Origin: Paenibacillus marchantiophytorum
GTDB taxonomy: Bacteria > Bacillota > Bacilli > Paenibacillales > NBRC-103111
Assembly (NCBI RefSeq): GCF_014640555.1
Contig: NZ_BMHE01000016.1
Coordinates: forward strand, 80,642 to 144,641
Length of the DNA stretch: 64,000 nt
Direction: 5' to 3'
Positions 16,704 to 25,552 of this stretch are shown piece after piece. Position 1 is the stretch's first letter; the number at the start of each line of letters is the position of its first letter. The notes beneath the pieces were generated by a model. The model was not told the DNA's origin. It ran no database searches and was given only the letters and a program-made list of their open reading frames with translations. Position numbers and translations under genes: made by a program.

Positions 16704-16774
16704 CCACTGTGAAACATGACTTGAGGATTCTTCTTTTGGGAAGAGGGCTGAGGACTGTTTTACGGTGGTTTTTT
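16704..16774 (+). terminator. long hairpin with T-run upstream of YdeP-type gene
   Basis: CCACTGTGAAACA (16704-16716) pairs along 13 positions (with G-U pairs) with TGTTTTACGGTGG (16756-16768), enclosing a second stem (TTCTTC/GGAAGA), and is followed by six T. It ends transcripts of the MpsC-like gene. Because the oxidoreductase starts 44 bases later, it might also be a regulated attenuator. No known riboswitch class was recognised. Confidence 0.7.
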
Positions 16775-16817
16775 GCATCAATAAGCCGAAATTTTCAATA
16801 TAAGGAGCCAATCGTTC

Positions 16818-19172
16818 ATGGGGAAAACAAAGCATACCGGGCCCATCAAGCTGCCCGCCAAGCCGGATCCCAAGTTGTGGGTCAGCAAGGTGCCATTCGG
16901 CATGGGTAAAATCAAACCTAAGCATATTCGCGAAACAGCGAAAATTGCTTGGCAGAATCGCGACAATCTGCCGTACGCGTACCGGATTCTAACGCAAGGT
17001 GTATGCGATGGCTGTGCCTTGGGAGTGTCTGGGCTCTACGATCAAACCCTAGCGGGACCGCATCTGTGCACGACCCGGCTGAACGTGCTGAGATTAAACA
17101 CAATGCCGGCGATTCGCGAGGATATCCTGCATGCGGATATCGAGGAGTTGAGCCGACTGGGCAGCACCGAGCTTAGACAGCTCGGCCGTATTCCTTATCC
17201 GCTCATTCGCCGTCAGGGGGAGCGGAGATTTAGCCGAGCGACATGGGACGAGGCGCTGGATCTGGTTGCGGCGAAGATGAGGGCAACGAATCCTAAGCAG
17301 ACGGCTTTCTATCTCACGGCTCGGGGGATTACGAACGAGTCGTACTATGTGGCAGCGAAGGTGGCTAGGCTGCTCGGCACGAACAACATCGACAACGCCT
17401 CGCGCATTTGCCACTCGCCGTCGAAGACGGCCCTCAAGCGCTCCGTGGGTGTCGGCGCTTCGACTTGCAATTACAAGGACTGGATCGGTACGGACGTCCT
17501 TGTGTTCTGGGGCAGTGTGGCGGCGAATAATCAGCCCGTCTCCACGAAGTATATGTATGCGGCCAAGCGCAAAGGGACGAAAATCATTGTCATTAACCCG
17601 TACTACGAGCCGTCTATGGAGAAGTACTGGATTCCTTCCATTGCCGAATCGGCGCTATTCGGCACGAAGCTGTGCGACGATGTGTACCAAGTGAACATCG
17701 GCGGAGACATTGCCTTCATGAACGGCGTCATGAAGGTGTGGTTTGAGATGGAGGAGCGGGAGCCGGGCTCCGCCATTGATCATGCGTTCGTGCAGGCGCA
17801 CACGCACGGATTGGAGCAGCTGCGCGCCCACGTGGCGCAGCAGGACTGGACGACGCTGGAGCAGTCGTCCGGCCTCACCCGCGAGCGCATGCGCGAGTTC
17901 GCGGAGCTGCTGGCGCGTGCCGCCAGCGCGGTCTTCGTGTGGAGCATGGGGCTCACACAGCACCGCTTCGGCACGGACAATATCTCGCAGGTGGCGAATC
18001 TCGCCCTCCTGCGGGGCTTCCTGGGCCGCGAGCACTGCGGGCTGATGCCCATCCGCGGCCATAGCGGCGTGCAGGGCTCCGGGGAGATGGGCGCGGATCC
18101 CTTCAGCCTGCCGGGCGGCGAGATCAGCAGCGCCGCCGACCGCAGCCGCATCGAGCAGCTCTGGGGCTTCGGGCTGCCGCGCTGGCAGGGTGACATCGTC
18201 GGTGTCACCCTCGAGAACGCGCTCCTGCCCGAGGAGCAGGAGCGCAAGCTCCGGATGTTCTACACATCCGGCGGCAACTTCCTCGAGACGATGCCGGACC
18301 CGGCATTCGTCCGTGAAGCCCTGACGAGCATCGATGTCCGTGTCCACCAGGACATCATCCTGAACACCTCCACGCTGCTGGACGCGCGGGAGGCTGTGGT
18401 TGTGCTGCCCGCGATGACGCGCTACGAGCAGCCAGGAGGCGGGACGTCCACCTCGACGGAGCGGATGGTGTACTTCTCGCCCGAGATCGCCGGCCCCCGG
18501 ATCGGCGAAGCGCGCGCGGAATGGGCGATCTACGCCGATCTCGCCCGCCGCGTGAAGCCCGAGGCCGCCGAGCAGCTTGGCTGCGGCAGCGCAGAAGCCA
18601 TTCGCGCGGAGATCGCCTTGGCCGCGCCAAGCTACAACGGCATTCAGCACCTGCATGAGCGCGGCGATGTGTTTCAATACGGCGGCGCGTGGCTGTGCGA
18701 GGACGGTGTCTGTCCGACACCGGATGGCCGCGCCGCGCTGCTGCCTATCGAGCTTCCGGAACTGCGGAAGCCGGAGGGGCATTTCGCGGTGACGACGCGC
18801 CGCGGCAAGCAGTTCAATTCGATGATCTACAGCGACACCGATCCGTTCAATGATGCGGATCGCTACGATGTGCTGATCCATCCGGGCGACGCGGGAGCTC
18901 TCTCGCTGCACGATGGCGACGCCATTGTCGTCTACAACAGCTATGGGAGTATGCACGGCCGGGTAAAGCGGGCTGATGTCAAATCAGGCAATATCGAGGT
19001 GCATTGGCCCGAAGGCAATTCCCTGATTCCCAAGGGGGTTTATGAGCAATATGCCGGGATTCCGGAATATAATACAGCAGTGATCGTGGAGAAAGCAGAG
19101 ACTTACCACGCCTACAAAGATACACGTTACATCGAGAAACGGATTGAAGAACTGGAAACAGAAGTGGAGTGA
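16818..19172 (+). CDS. FdhF/YdeP family molybdopterin oxidoreductase
   Basis: A 784-residue cytosolic enzyme of the DMSO-reductase superfamily (YdeP/YjgC type, related to formate dehydrogenase alpha chains but with unknown physiological substrate). Near the N-terminus C63, C66 and C84 (GVCDGCALG and HLCTTR) could bind a metal cluster. Molybdopterin-domain motifs follow: NIDNASRICHSPSK near 195, FWGSVAANNQP, INPYYEPSMEKYW, RGHSGVQGSGEMG near 415, and the C-terminal dinucleotide-binding region with RRGKQFNSM near 660. fdhD follows 9 bases later, consistent with a molybdoenzyme that needs sulfuration. The section 17740-18800 is markedly GC-richer than its flanks. Confidence 0.92.
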   Translation: MGKTKHTGPIKLPAKPDPKLWVSKVPFGMGKIKPKHIRETAKIAWQNRDNLPYAYRILTQGVCDGCALGVSGLYDQTLAGPHLCTTRLNVLRLNTMPAIREDILHADIEELSRLGSTELRQLGRIPYPLIRRQGERRFSRATWDEALDLVAAKMRATNPKQTAFYLTARGITNESYYVAAKVARLLGTNNIDNASRICHSPSKTALKRSVGVGASTCNYKDWIGTDVLVFWGSVAANNQPVSTKYMYAAKRKGTKIIVINPYYEPSMEKYWIPSIAESALFGTKLCDDVYQVNIGGDIAFMNGVMKVWFEMEEREPGSAIDHAFVQAHTHGLEQLRAHVAQQDWTTLEQSSGLTRERMREFAELLARAASAVFVWSMGLTQHRFGTDNISQVANLALLRGFLGREHCGLMPIRGHSGVQGSGEMGADPFSLPGGEISSAADRSRIEQLWGFGLPRWQGDIVGVTLENALLPEEQERKLRMFYTSGGNFLETMPDPAFVREALTSIDVRVHQDIILNTSTLLDAREAVVVLPAMTRYEQPGGGTSTSTERMVYFSPEIAGPRIGEARAEWAIYADLARRVKPEAAEQLGCGSAEAIRAEIALAAPSYNGIQHLHERGDVFQYGGAWLCEDGVCPTPDGRAALLPIELPELRKPEGHFAVTTRRGKQFNSMIYSDTDPFNDADRYDVLIHPGDAGALSLHDGDAIVVYNSYGSMHGRVKRADVKSGNIEVHWPEGNSLIPKGVYEQYAGIPEYNTAVIVEKAETYHAYKDTRYIEKRIEELETEVE

Positions 19173-19181
19173 TGAGCGAGC

Positions 19182-20009
19182 ATGCAAGACGAGCCGCATA
19201 GACCATTAGAGGAGCCCTCGCTTACCTCTACGACCACATGGACGGTCCACCGCTATAAGAACGCCGCGATCATCCCGGATGATGATACCATCGCCATAGA
19301 AGCTCCCCTCACCATCCAAATCGATGGCGAAGAATTCGCGACCCTGGTGTATACGCCGACCCATACAGAGGAGCTGGTGACGGGCTTTCTGGCTTCCGAG
19401 GGTCTGATTCGCTTCGTGGACCAAATCGAGTCGCTTGCGCTGGAGGAGGAGCGAGGCTTCGCCCATGTGAAACTGCGTCACCTGCACCAGTTGAGCCAGA
19501 AGATGGTGTCCAGGCGCTTCATCGGCTCCTGCTGCGGGAAAAGTCGGCAGTTCTACTTCCATAATGATGCCCGTACAGCCAGAACGGTTCGCACACCACT
19601 GCAACTCACAGTCGAACAATGTTTCCACCTTATGAATCAACTGCAGGAGCAATCGATCGACTTTCAAGCGACAGGCGGATTGCATAATGCCGGGCTGTGC
19701 ACAGCGGACGAGCTTCTGCTTAGCAGAGCTGATATTGGACGACACAACGCGCTTGATAAAATATATGGCTACCTGCTGAGACAGCGCGTACCGGTCCGGG
19801 ATAAAGTGATCGCTTTCAGCGGCAGAGTGTCTTCCGAAGTCGCCCTCAAAGCGGCAAAAATCGGTGTGGGCATTCTTTTGTCCAAATCAGCTCCTACCGA
19901 CTTGGCTCTTCGCTTGGCGCAGGATCTGGGAATTACGGTGGTCGGCTTCATTCGTAAGGAGCAATTGACCGTATACACACATCCAGAGCGAATAATAGGG
20001 TGTAACTAA
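19182..20009 (+). CDS. fdhD: formate dehydrogenase sulfurtransferase FdhD
   Basis: A 275-residue cytosolic protein that passes sulfur from a cysteine desulfurase to the molybdenum cofactor, needed to activate formate-dehydrogenase-type enzymes. The mobile-loop cysteines are C117 and C118 in GSCCGK, where other members have CXXC or CC. Further signatures are TPTHTEELVTGFLASEG near 58-74, ATGGLHNAGL, DIGRHNALDKI near 187 and FSGRVSSEVALKAAKIG near 210. The gene follows the YdeP-type oxidoreductase with a 9-base gap, pointing to a two-gene operon and to that enzyme as its client. Confidence 0.95.
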   Translation: MQDEPHRPLEEPSLTSTTTWTVHRYKNAAIIPDDDTIAIEAPLTIQIDGEEFATLVYTPTHTEELVTGFLASEGLIRFVDQIESLALEEERGFAHVKLRHLHQLSQKMVSRRFIGSCCGKSRQFYFHNDARTARTVRTPLQLTVEQCFHLMNQLQEQSIDFQATGGLHNAGLCTADELLLSRADIGRHNALDKIYGYLLRQRVPVRDKVIAFSGRVSSEVALKAAKIGVGILLSKSAPTDLALRLAQDLGITVVGFIRKEQLTVYTHPERIIGCN

Positions 20010-20117
20010 GATGAACTTTGCGCTATCTCTCTTATATGAAAACTTTATATTGTCTCTCATTCTCAAATATGCTAGATTCTAGCTACTGTCATATTTTGTT
20101 AAGAGAGGGAGTTCGGC

Positions 20118-22616
20118 ATGGGGAATTGGAATACATATAAGAAAAAAGGGTTCTTTGCGCTGCTGTCAGCGTTCTTGCTTGTTTCCCTGCTAGGTCCTGC
20201 ACCTTCTTATGCAGCTGAAGCGAATACGGAAGTTCCTAAGGTCATTGAGAAAACATCGCCTTCGGTCGTTGCCATTATTGGGAAGCCTTCTGACTCGGAT
20301 AAGTCGCTGGAGAAGAATCGATTTAATCTTGCGCACGGTACCGGTGTCATCGTGGAATCGAACGGGGTTATCGTAACGAACGCGCACGTTGTCAAAGGGA
20401 TGAGAAATATCGTCGTCGTGACATCCAACGGAACAACCTACAATGGTCGTGCCACGAATATCGATGAGGAAAGCGATTTGGCTTTGGTCAAAATCGACGC
20501 AACCGGCTTATCGCCCGCCACATTTGCTTCCTCCTCGGATATTAAAGTCGGCGAAACGGTTGCGGCCATTGGCACGCCAATTTCGTTCGCCCTGAGAAAT
20601 TCGGTTACGGTGGGCATTGTCAGCGGACTTGACCGCTCGGTGAGCTCGCAGTATCAGCTGATTCAAACCGATGCCGCGATCAATCCAGGCAACAGCGGGG
20701 GCGCCTTAATTAACATGAAAGGCGAAGTTATCGGCATTAACACGATGAAATATGCGGAAATCGGCGTGGAGAATCTGGGTTTTGCCATTCCGGTGGATAC
20801 CGTTAAATATGTATTGAAGCATTTTCAACTGTATGGCAAAGTCAAACGGCCGTATCTGGGCCTTGAACTGGAAGAAAGCTGGGAAGCCGTAGTTGGTTTA
20901 CCAAGCTCCACGGGCCTGCGGGTCGCATATGTGGATCCGGATTCACCAGCAGCAAGCGCAGGCATTCAGCAGGATGATTTCTTCGTCTCCATCGGCACCA
21001 GCAAAGTGAAAACGCTGGTCGATTACAATGAGGCGATCAAGCATTATTTGCCAGGCGAGAAGGTGGATATCGCCATACAATCTGGCAGTTCCCCAGTGAC
21101 CAAGTCCGTCACCCTGGGCGAAGTGAAGCAGCAAGAGACGAAGTGGAAGCAGGACGCGGAAGGCACTTATTTGGACGCGGACCGCGGCAAAACGAAGATT
21201 GGCGACAGCCACTTCGGCTGGTCGATGAAATATCCCGCAGGGCTGGTCAAAGGACGGCAGTCCGATGACGGAGATGCGGTTAGTTTCATAGATGCCAAGG
21301 GCGAATTCTCGTTATCCATTTCGATAGAGAGCAAACTGAGCGACGAACTCTCGCCTACAGCCCTGCTGAATCGCTTGGCGAGTGACAATGAGGATAATTA
21401 TTCCGGTACGTCGTCAGCCACAATTCTGGAGCGCCAGTATGTGAAGCGAGACAGCAACCCATTTGGTAAAATTGTCAGCCGCTCTGGGGATAGGGGTTAT
21501 GTCCAAACCCGCGGCTATCTGCACCAAGGCAAGCTGTACAAAGTGCAACTGTTTGTAACGAAAGAGCACTACAACAATAATTTCAAGCAAAACAGTTATA
21601 ACGATCTGCTGGACAGCTTTAAGCTTTCCTTTAATGAGAAGGATGGCTCCCTTCGTGATATCTCGGTATTTTCCAATGGGAATACAACCTACACGAATGA
21701 GTACGGCTTGTCCTTCGCCCTGCCATCCAGTTGGCAGCAAGGCGGCTATACAGGCGGATCTTCCTTCTTTAATGATGATTATACGCAAGCGATTCATGTT
21801 CGGGCGACTTCAGCCTCTTCCGGTGATACACTGGCTGCTTGGGCAGAGCGTCAAACCAAACAGTTCGAAGCCTTATATGCGCCTAAGTACCGCACGGTTG
21901 ACGAACCCAAAGAGATTACGCTGGCAGGTGTGCCTGCCCTGCAAGTAGGCTATGCCGACACGCTCGGCAATAAGTGGAATGCGGGTTACTCTCTCTTTTT
22001 CATTAAGGATAAGTACAAATATGAGGTGGAAGTGAGTTATCCGCGAGATGACAAGGGCAAGGAACTGGACGAACTTCTGGAAACCTTGACTTCAACGATC
22101 AAAGTGGATAAAGACAGCATGGACCAAGAGCTTGGTTATATTCAAGATCTGGACGAGCTGATGGACCCGGATCGGACGATTACTTACAAGAATGAGAAAT
22201 ACAAATATGCTGTGCATGTTCCTGAGAATTGGACAAGTGCTAATTCCTATGACAACAAGGATCAAGCGAACAAAATCTTCAGTTTCACCGGTGGGGATTT
22301 AACCATAGGGGCAGATACCAAATCGTCTTATGAAGACGCAATTAAGAAGGAAGAAGCTGCTCAGAAGAAAAGCCACGATAACGATAGCGAGTATGTGTAC
22401 ACCAGCTCGGATGTGACCTTGTTTGACGATATCAAAGCGAAAAAATTCGATATTAGCTATGATAAAGCTAAGGTCCCGTACAAGGAAACCGTCTATATTT
22501 TCGTCCGAAATCAGATCACTTATCATGTGTCGCTGAGCATTGACGAGGCGGTTCGCACAGAAGCAAATGAAAATCGATTAATCAAGGCTTTCGAGTCCCT
22601 TACCTTTCTAAAATAG
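20118..22616 (+). CDS. HtrA-like serine protease with PDZ and repeated C-terminal domains
   Basis: An 832-residue exported protease. A Sec signal peptide (core FFALLSAFLLVSLLG, cut after SYA near 32) is followed by a trypsin-like domain with triad H90 (VTNAHVV), D120 (ESDLALVKID) and S193 (NPGNSGGAL), and then a PDZ domain (about 240-340, GLRVAYVDPDSPAASAGI). The remaining 490 residues are unusual for HtrA proteins. At least three related beta-rich modules each start with a phrase such as WSMKYPAG, LSFALPSSWQQ or YAVHVPENWTS, like PsbP/LpqN-type domains. They may bind wall or substrate. There is no N-terminal anchor beyond the signal peptide, so the protein is secreted or wall-bound. VanZ-like gene follows 21 bases later. 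Confidence 0.92.
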   Translation: MGNWNTYKKKGFFALLSAFLLVSLLGPAPSYAAEANTEVPKVIEKTSPSVVAIIGKPSDSDKSLEKNRFNLAHGTGVIVESNGVIVTNAHVVKGMRNIVVVTSNGTTYNGRATNIDEESDLALVKIDATGLSPATFASSSDIKVGETVAAIGTPISFALRNSVTVGIVSGLDRSVSSQYQLIQTDAAINPGNSGGALINMKGEVIGINTMKYAEIGVENLGFAIPVDTVKYVLKHFQLYGKVKRPYLGLELEESWEAVVGLPSSTGLRVAYVDPDSPAASAGIQQDDFFVSIGTSKVKTLVDYNEAIKHYLPGEKVDIAIQSGSSPVTKSVTLGEVKQQETKWKQDAEGTYLDADRGKTKIGDSHFGWSMKYPAGLVKGRQSDDGDAVSFIDAKGEFSLSISIESKLSDELSPTALLNRLASDNEDNYSGTSSATILERQYVKRDSNPFGKIVSRSGDRGYVQTRGYLHQGKLYKVQLFVTKEHYNNNFKQNSYNDLLDSFKLSFNEKDGSLRDISVFSNGNTTYTNEYGLSFALPSSWQQGGYTGGSSFFNDDYTQAIHVRATSASSGDTLAAWAERQTKQFEALYAPKYRTVDEPKEITLAGVPALQVGYADTLGNKWNAGYSLFFIKDKYKYEVEVSYPRDDKGKELDELLETLTSTIKVDKDSMDQELGYIQDLDELMDPDRTITYKNEKYKYAVHVPENWTSANSYDNKDQANKIFSFTGGDLTIGADTKSSYEDAIKKEEAAQKKSHDNDSEYVYTSSDVTLFDDIKAKKFDISYDKAKVPYKETVYIFVRNQITYHVSLSIDEAVRTEANENRLIKAFESLTFLK

Positions 22617-22637
22617 GTGCAAAAGCAGGAGACGGTA

Positions 22638-23105
22638 ATGAGTAGGAAATGGGCCCGGACACTGGCTTGGCTGATTTTTATCGGCTATACAAGCTGTTTG
22701 CTGTATTGGATGTTTCTAGGTTTTGGCCGCGGTCTGTATCGGCGAGAAGAATTTGCCTATAATGTGGTGCCTTTTCGGACGATTGGCATGTATGTGCTGC
22801 ATATTCATGCCTTTCCGCTGCGGACGTGGATCATTAATTTATTTGGCAATATTGGCGTATTTACGCCATTTGGTGTCCTGTTGCCCTATCTATTTCCACT
22901 TGCGAGGCGGTACAGCTGGTTTCTCTTGTTGTTTGGTTGTCCGCTTGCAGGCTTGGAAGTGCTCCAAATGCTGCTGCGTGTTGGCAGTCTGGATGTGGAT
23001 GACGTGATATTGAATGTGCTGGGCGCGAGTCTTGCTTTTATGGTATTCAGAGGCTTGTGGCGGGCATTGGAACGAAGAAGAGCGAATCCGATGTATAAAA
23101 TGTGA
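22638..23105 (+). CDS. VanZ family membrane protein
   Basis: A 155-residue integral membrane protein with four to five hydrophobic spans. VanZ signatures are YNVVPFRTI near residue 40, INLFGNIGVFTPFGVLLP near 70, and a late D-rich loop SLDVDDVILNVLGASL. VanZ proteins are linked to low-level teicoplanin resistance, but most members have unknown roles in the envelope. The ATG at 22638 is chosen because GGAGACGG lies before it. A GTG seven codons earlier is possible. It directly follows the HtrA-like gene and is likely co-transcribed. Confidence 0.9.
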   Translation: MSRKWARTLAWLIFIGYTSCLLYWMFLGFGRGLYRREEFAYNVVPFRTIGMYVLHIHAFPLRTWIINLFGNIGVFTPFGVLLPYLFPLARRYSWFLLLFGCPLAGLEVLQMLLRVGSLDVDDVILNVLGASLAFMVFRGLWRALERRRANPMYKM

Positions 23106-23162
23106 GGAAAAACCTCAACATAGCGGTTGTACTACATTCAACGCCAGGAGGTTTTGACGATC

Positions 23163-23417
23163 ATGACTAAGACAGATACGAGTCTTCAAACGCAAAATCC
23201 AATTTCTTCCGCGCAAAATGCGGTGGAGAATGTTCATCGGGCCGTTTCCAGTGCGCTGTCACACCCGACATCCCAAACGTTGGATCAGGCGCAGAATGCC
23301 ATCAACAAAGCGGAGAAAGCCGTAGACCAAGCAACCATGCATTCGGATGCACAACCCGCCCAAGAGGTGGCACAAGCATTAAGCGATGAAGAAGCCAGAC
23401 TGCAGGATCTTCAGTAG
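23163..23417 (+). CDS. small helical protein of unknown function
   Basis: An 84-residue, Ala/Gln-rich soluble protein, mostly helical (NAVENVHRAVSSALSH, LDQAQNAINKAEKAVDQA), ending DEEARLQDLQ. The ATG at 23163 lies behind AGGAGG. An in-frame TTG is too close to that site. No family recognised. The repeated NA..AV heptad-like pattern suggests a coiled-coil or stress-related helical protein. It ends before a terminator at 23491. Confidence 0.65.
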   Translation: MTKTDTSLQTQNPISSAQNAVENVHRAVSSALSHPTSQTLDQAQNAINKAEKAVDQATMHSDAQPAQEVAQALSDEEARLQDLQ

Positions 23418-23490
23418 CAGGAAAAGGACTTTCCAGCCGCATGGTCATACCCCTGTTAAGTAGACAGATGAAAAAAGCTATGCTGCCAAT

Positions 23491-23523
23491 GCGCATCGAT
23501 ACTCAATCGGTGCGCGTTTTTTC
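23491..23523 (+). terminator. terminator
   Basis: GCGCATCGAT (23491-23500) pairs with ATCGGTGCGC (23506-23515), 10 pairs with a 5-base loop, then a T-run. It closes the plus-strand unit ahead of the convergent lipoprotein gene. Confidence 0.8.
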
Positions 23524-23569
23524 AGTTTAGACTGAAAGCGTTGGTAGTTGCGTGGCTGACTAAAGAGGA

Positions 23570-24082
23570 CTATGGGGCTGATTCGTTCCAGTACCCCAAC
23601 TTCAACTTCTCATCTACAATTTGAAACCGGAATTGTTGCTTTCCACTCCAAAATGGATTCGGATCTCTCGCTTCATGGCGTAGTTCCGCATAAGCAACAA
23701 TGATGACTACGGGACCATCCGCCCGGATCTGATTCGTGGCCTTCAGCTTTAATGTTTCTCCCTCCGTATGCCGCACAGAACCCGCCGTATCCACTGCCTC
23801 GAATTTATCTCCGTCCTTTTGCGGAATGCGGTTGTTAAACACGTGCACATAATCATCCAGTAAAGCCACTACTTCTTTGCCCAACGACGATAATGTTTTA
23901 CGCTCCTCTAAATCCATTACTTCTGGGTTCAAAGACACATGATCGGTATACGGTTTAAAAGAATCAGCGTCTGTACTTGGCAGTATCGAGGCGACGGGAC
24001 TTGTCCCTGGAAGAGTTTCCTTCCCCTCGCAACCTGCTATGTTGGCCAACACAATTAGAAAGACAAATATATATCGTTTCAT
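23570..24082 (-). CDS. lipoprotein of unknown function
   Basis: A 170-residue protein with a lipoprotein signal (MKRYIFVFLIVLANIAGC, lipidated Cys 18) and a short Pro/Ser linker. The mature part has an acidic helix (MDLEERKTLSSLGKEVVALL), a beta-rich core (TLKLKATNQI, PVVIIVAYAEL) and the end FRFQIVDEKLKLGYWNES. It faces the outside of the membrane. No family could be named. AAAGGAGAT precedes the ATG at 24082. Confidence 0.78.
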   Translation of the reverse strand: MKRYIFVFLIVLANIAGCEGKETLPGTSPVASILPSTDADSFKPYTDHVSLNPEVMDLEERKTLSSLGKEVVALLDDYVHVFNNRIPQKDGDKFEAVDTAGSVRHTEGETLKLKATNQIRADGPVVIIVAYAELRHEARDPNPFWSGKQQFRFQIVDEKLKLGYWNESAP

Positions 24083-24370
24083 AAGATCTCCTTTCGAAAG
24101 GGCTTACAATTTAGACGCTCAACTCTTTGGATTTGTTTGATCCTAGGTTGCTAAAAATCATACAAAATGACCCTGAAATTATATTTATGGGTCATTTTGC
24201 ATGTTATCATAGGGATGTGAAAGTGGTGATAGGTCATAAAGGAATTATCAACAATTTAAGAGGAGAGGGACTATGCCGCGAATTAGCATTGACTTCTTCG
24301 GCTAAGATTCCCTCCCTCATGTTTGCTGAGCCATTAAAGAAACTTGTAGATTTTCAGAATGACATAAATC

Positions 24371-24400
24371 AAAAGACGACCAAGGGAATGGTCGTCTTTT
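24371..24400. terminator. short perfect hairpin with T-run
   Basis: AAAAGACGAC (24371-24380) pairs with GTCGTCTTTT (24391-24400). The only plus-strand frame before it is a doubtful short one, so it may terminate an unrecognised small transcript or mark a decayed gene. Confidence 0.7.
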
Positions 24401-24624
24401 GATTATTAAAAATTGGCCTGGGGTTCTAAGGAAGAATTGAGAAAGTTGGCATATAAATTACCAAAAAATATAATAAAAAGTAAATTAAAGGAGGGTTTGT
24501 GTAGTAAATGTATTGGACAAATTTAGATAAACCCTTATTTCCACTGTATTACAGAAGGGATGATATGGGCTCTTTTAGCATTCTAGATCCTTTTCACCAG
24601 CAGGCTACTTTTTTGATGCTAGCC

Positions 24625-25389
24625 TTATTTGCGATACAGCGTGTAGCCGGGATCTTGGGGTACATCAATAGCAATGATGCGCATGCCTTGCTCGTCATCG
24701 GCCTGCAGCTGAAGGGTGTCCCCTTGCTGCTCTGCTTGAGCCACGACGAAGTCCTTATGAGTCAAGGTCTGCAGCTCGCCCGAGACCGCGGCGCCCTGCC
24801 CGCGAATAACGAGGAACGCCAGCTGACGGCTGGGGTCAAGCGGATAGCTGAATGCAGCGCCTGGCTCCAGCTGCCAGTCGTACATGTTAGCCTGTGTATC
24901 CAGATGAATGGGCGCATCGCCTCCGATAACGGCTTTCACAGTAACGCCATCGCCATGGTGGCTTGGGAAAGCCTCATGATTATATTGATGATAAGCCGCT
25001 GGTTTCTTCACGGTTTCACTAAGATGAGGCTCAAACCAGATCTGCATGGCTTCGCTGCCCACTGTGCGGAACGCCTCAGCGTGATAGACGCCGGAGCCGG
25101 CTTGAATGACCTGGGCGCCACCGTTCGTAACGGTTTCGAGGGAACCAAGAGAGTCGCGGTGTTCGACGAGTCCTTCGATGACATAAGTGACAATTTCGAA
25201 TGCTTTATGTGGATGCATGCCGATCTCTGCAACATCGGCAGCTTTGCCCCAAGCCCAGTAGAAGAGCGGGCCGACACGATCTAGGGCTGTTTTTTCCCCA
25301 GGGAAGCTGATCGCCCGCTGCTCGAGGAATTTACCGCCATCAAATGCGCCAACACCTTGCTGTTCAGCCGAAAAGATTTGAATACTCAT
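24625..25389 (-). CDS. pirin family protein
   Basis: A 254-residue bicupin protein. The N-terminal cupin carries the metal-binding set of pirins: H60 and H62 in GMHPHKAFEIVTYVIEG, then H104 in GVYHAEAF with the following E. Also visible are the conserved GGAQVIQAGSG loop and the MQIWFEP strand. Pirins include quercetinase-like dioxygenases and redox-sensing co-regulators, and the activity of this one is unknown. GGAGGAG precedes the ATG at 25389. The gene is convergent with nothing and ends near 24625. Confidence 0.93.
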   Translation of the reverse strand: MSIQIFSAEQQGVGAFDGGKFLEQRAISFPGEKTALDRVGPLFYWAWGKAADVAEIGMHPHKAFEIVTYVIEGLVEHRDSLGSLETVTNGGAQVIQAGSGVYHAEAFRTVGSEAMQIWFEPHLSETVKKPAAYHQYNHEAFPSHHGDGVTVKAVIGGDAPIHLDTQANMYDWQLEPGAAFSYPLDPSRQLAFLVIRGQGAAVSGELQTLTHKDFVVAQAEQQGDTLQLQADDEQGMRIIAIDVPQDPGYTLYRK

Positions 25390-25499
25390 GTGTAACTCCT
25401 CCTTAACTAAATAATATTTAATAACTTACTTTATGTAAGTATTATAATTCTTTTTTTGCTCTTTGTCAAAAGCTTATTGTACATATAGCCCTTTATTTC

Positions 25500-25535
25500 T
25501 TGACTTCGGAGGCACCCCCTACTACAATTTGTAGT
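25500..25535 (+). promoter_or_regulatory. promoter with BlaI/CopY-type operator, autoregulatory
   Basis: -35 TTGACT (25500-25505), 17-bp spacer and -10 TACAAT (25523-25528). The palindrome ACTACAATTTGTAGT (25521-25535) covers the -10. It matches the BlaI/MecI/CopY operator core TACA..TGTA, so the BlaI-like regulator just downstream should repress its own promoter. Confidence 0.88.
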
Positions 25536-25552
25536 GTAAGGAGTGAGCGCAA

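Noticed and set aside
16663..16817. Molybdenum-cofactor riboswitch upstream of the molybdoenzyme gene
   Set aside because: A large hairpin is present, but the conserved core of that riboswitch class could not be matched, so only a terminator or attenuator is reported.
17655..18956. 433-codon minus-strand frame inside the YdeP-type gene
   Set aside because: It is a shadow frame caused by high GC at third positions of the real gene. It has no start signal or recognisable domain.
24127..24402. 91-codon frame and a nested 10-codon ORF (24273-24305) behind AGAGGAGAGGG
   Set aside because: The longer frame lacks a ribosome binding site and family features and runs into a terminator. The 10-codon ORF is too short to support without expression data.
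24508..25284. 258-codon plus-strand frame opposite the pirin gene, with AAAGGAGGG upstream
   Set aside because: All but the first 39 codons are antisense to a well-supported pirin gene. The ribosome-binding-like site is noted, but no family or short conserved ORF is visible.
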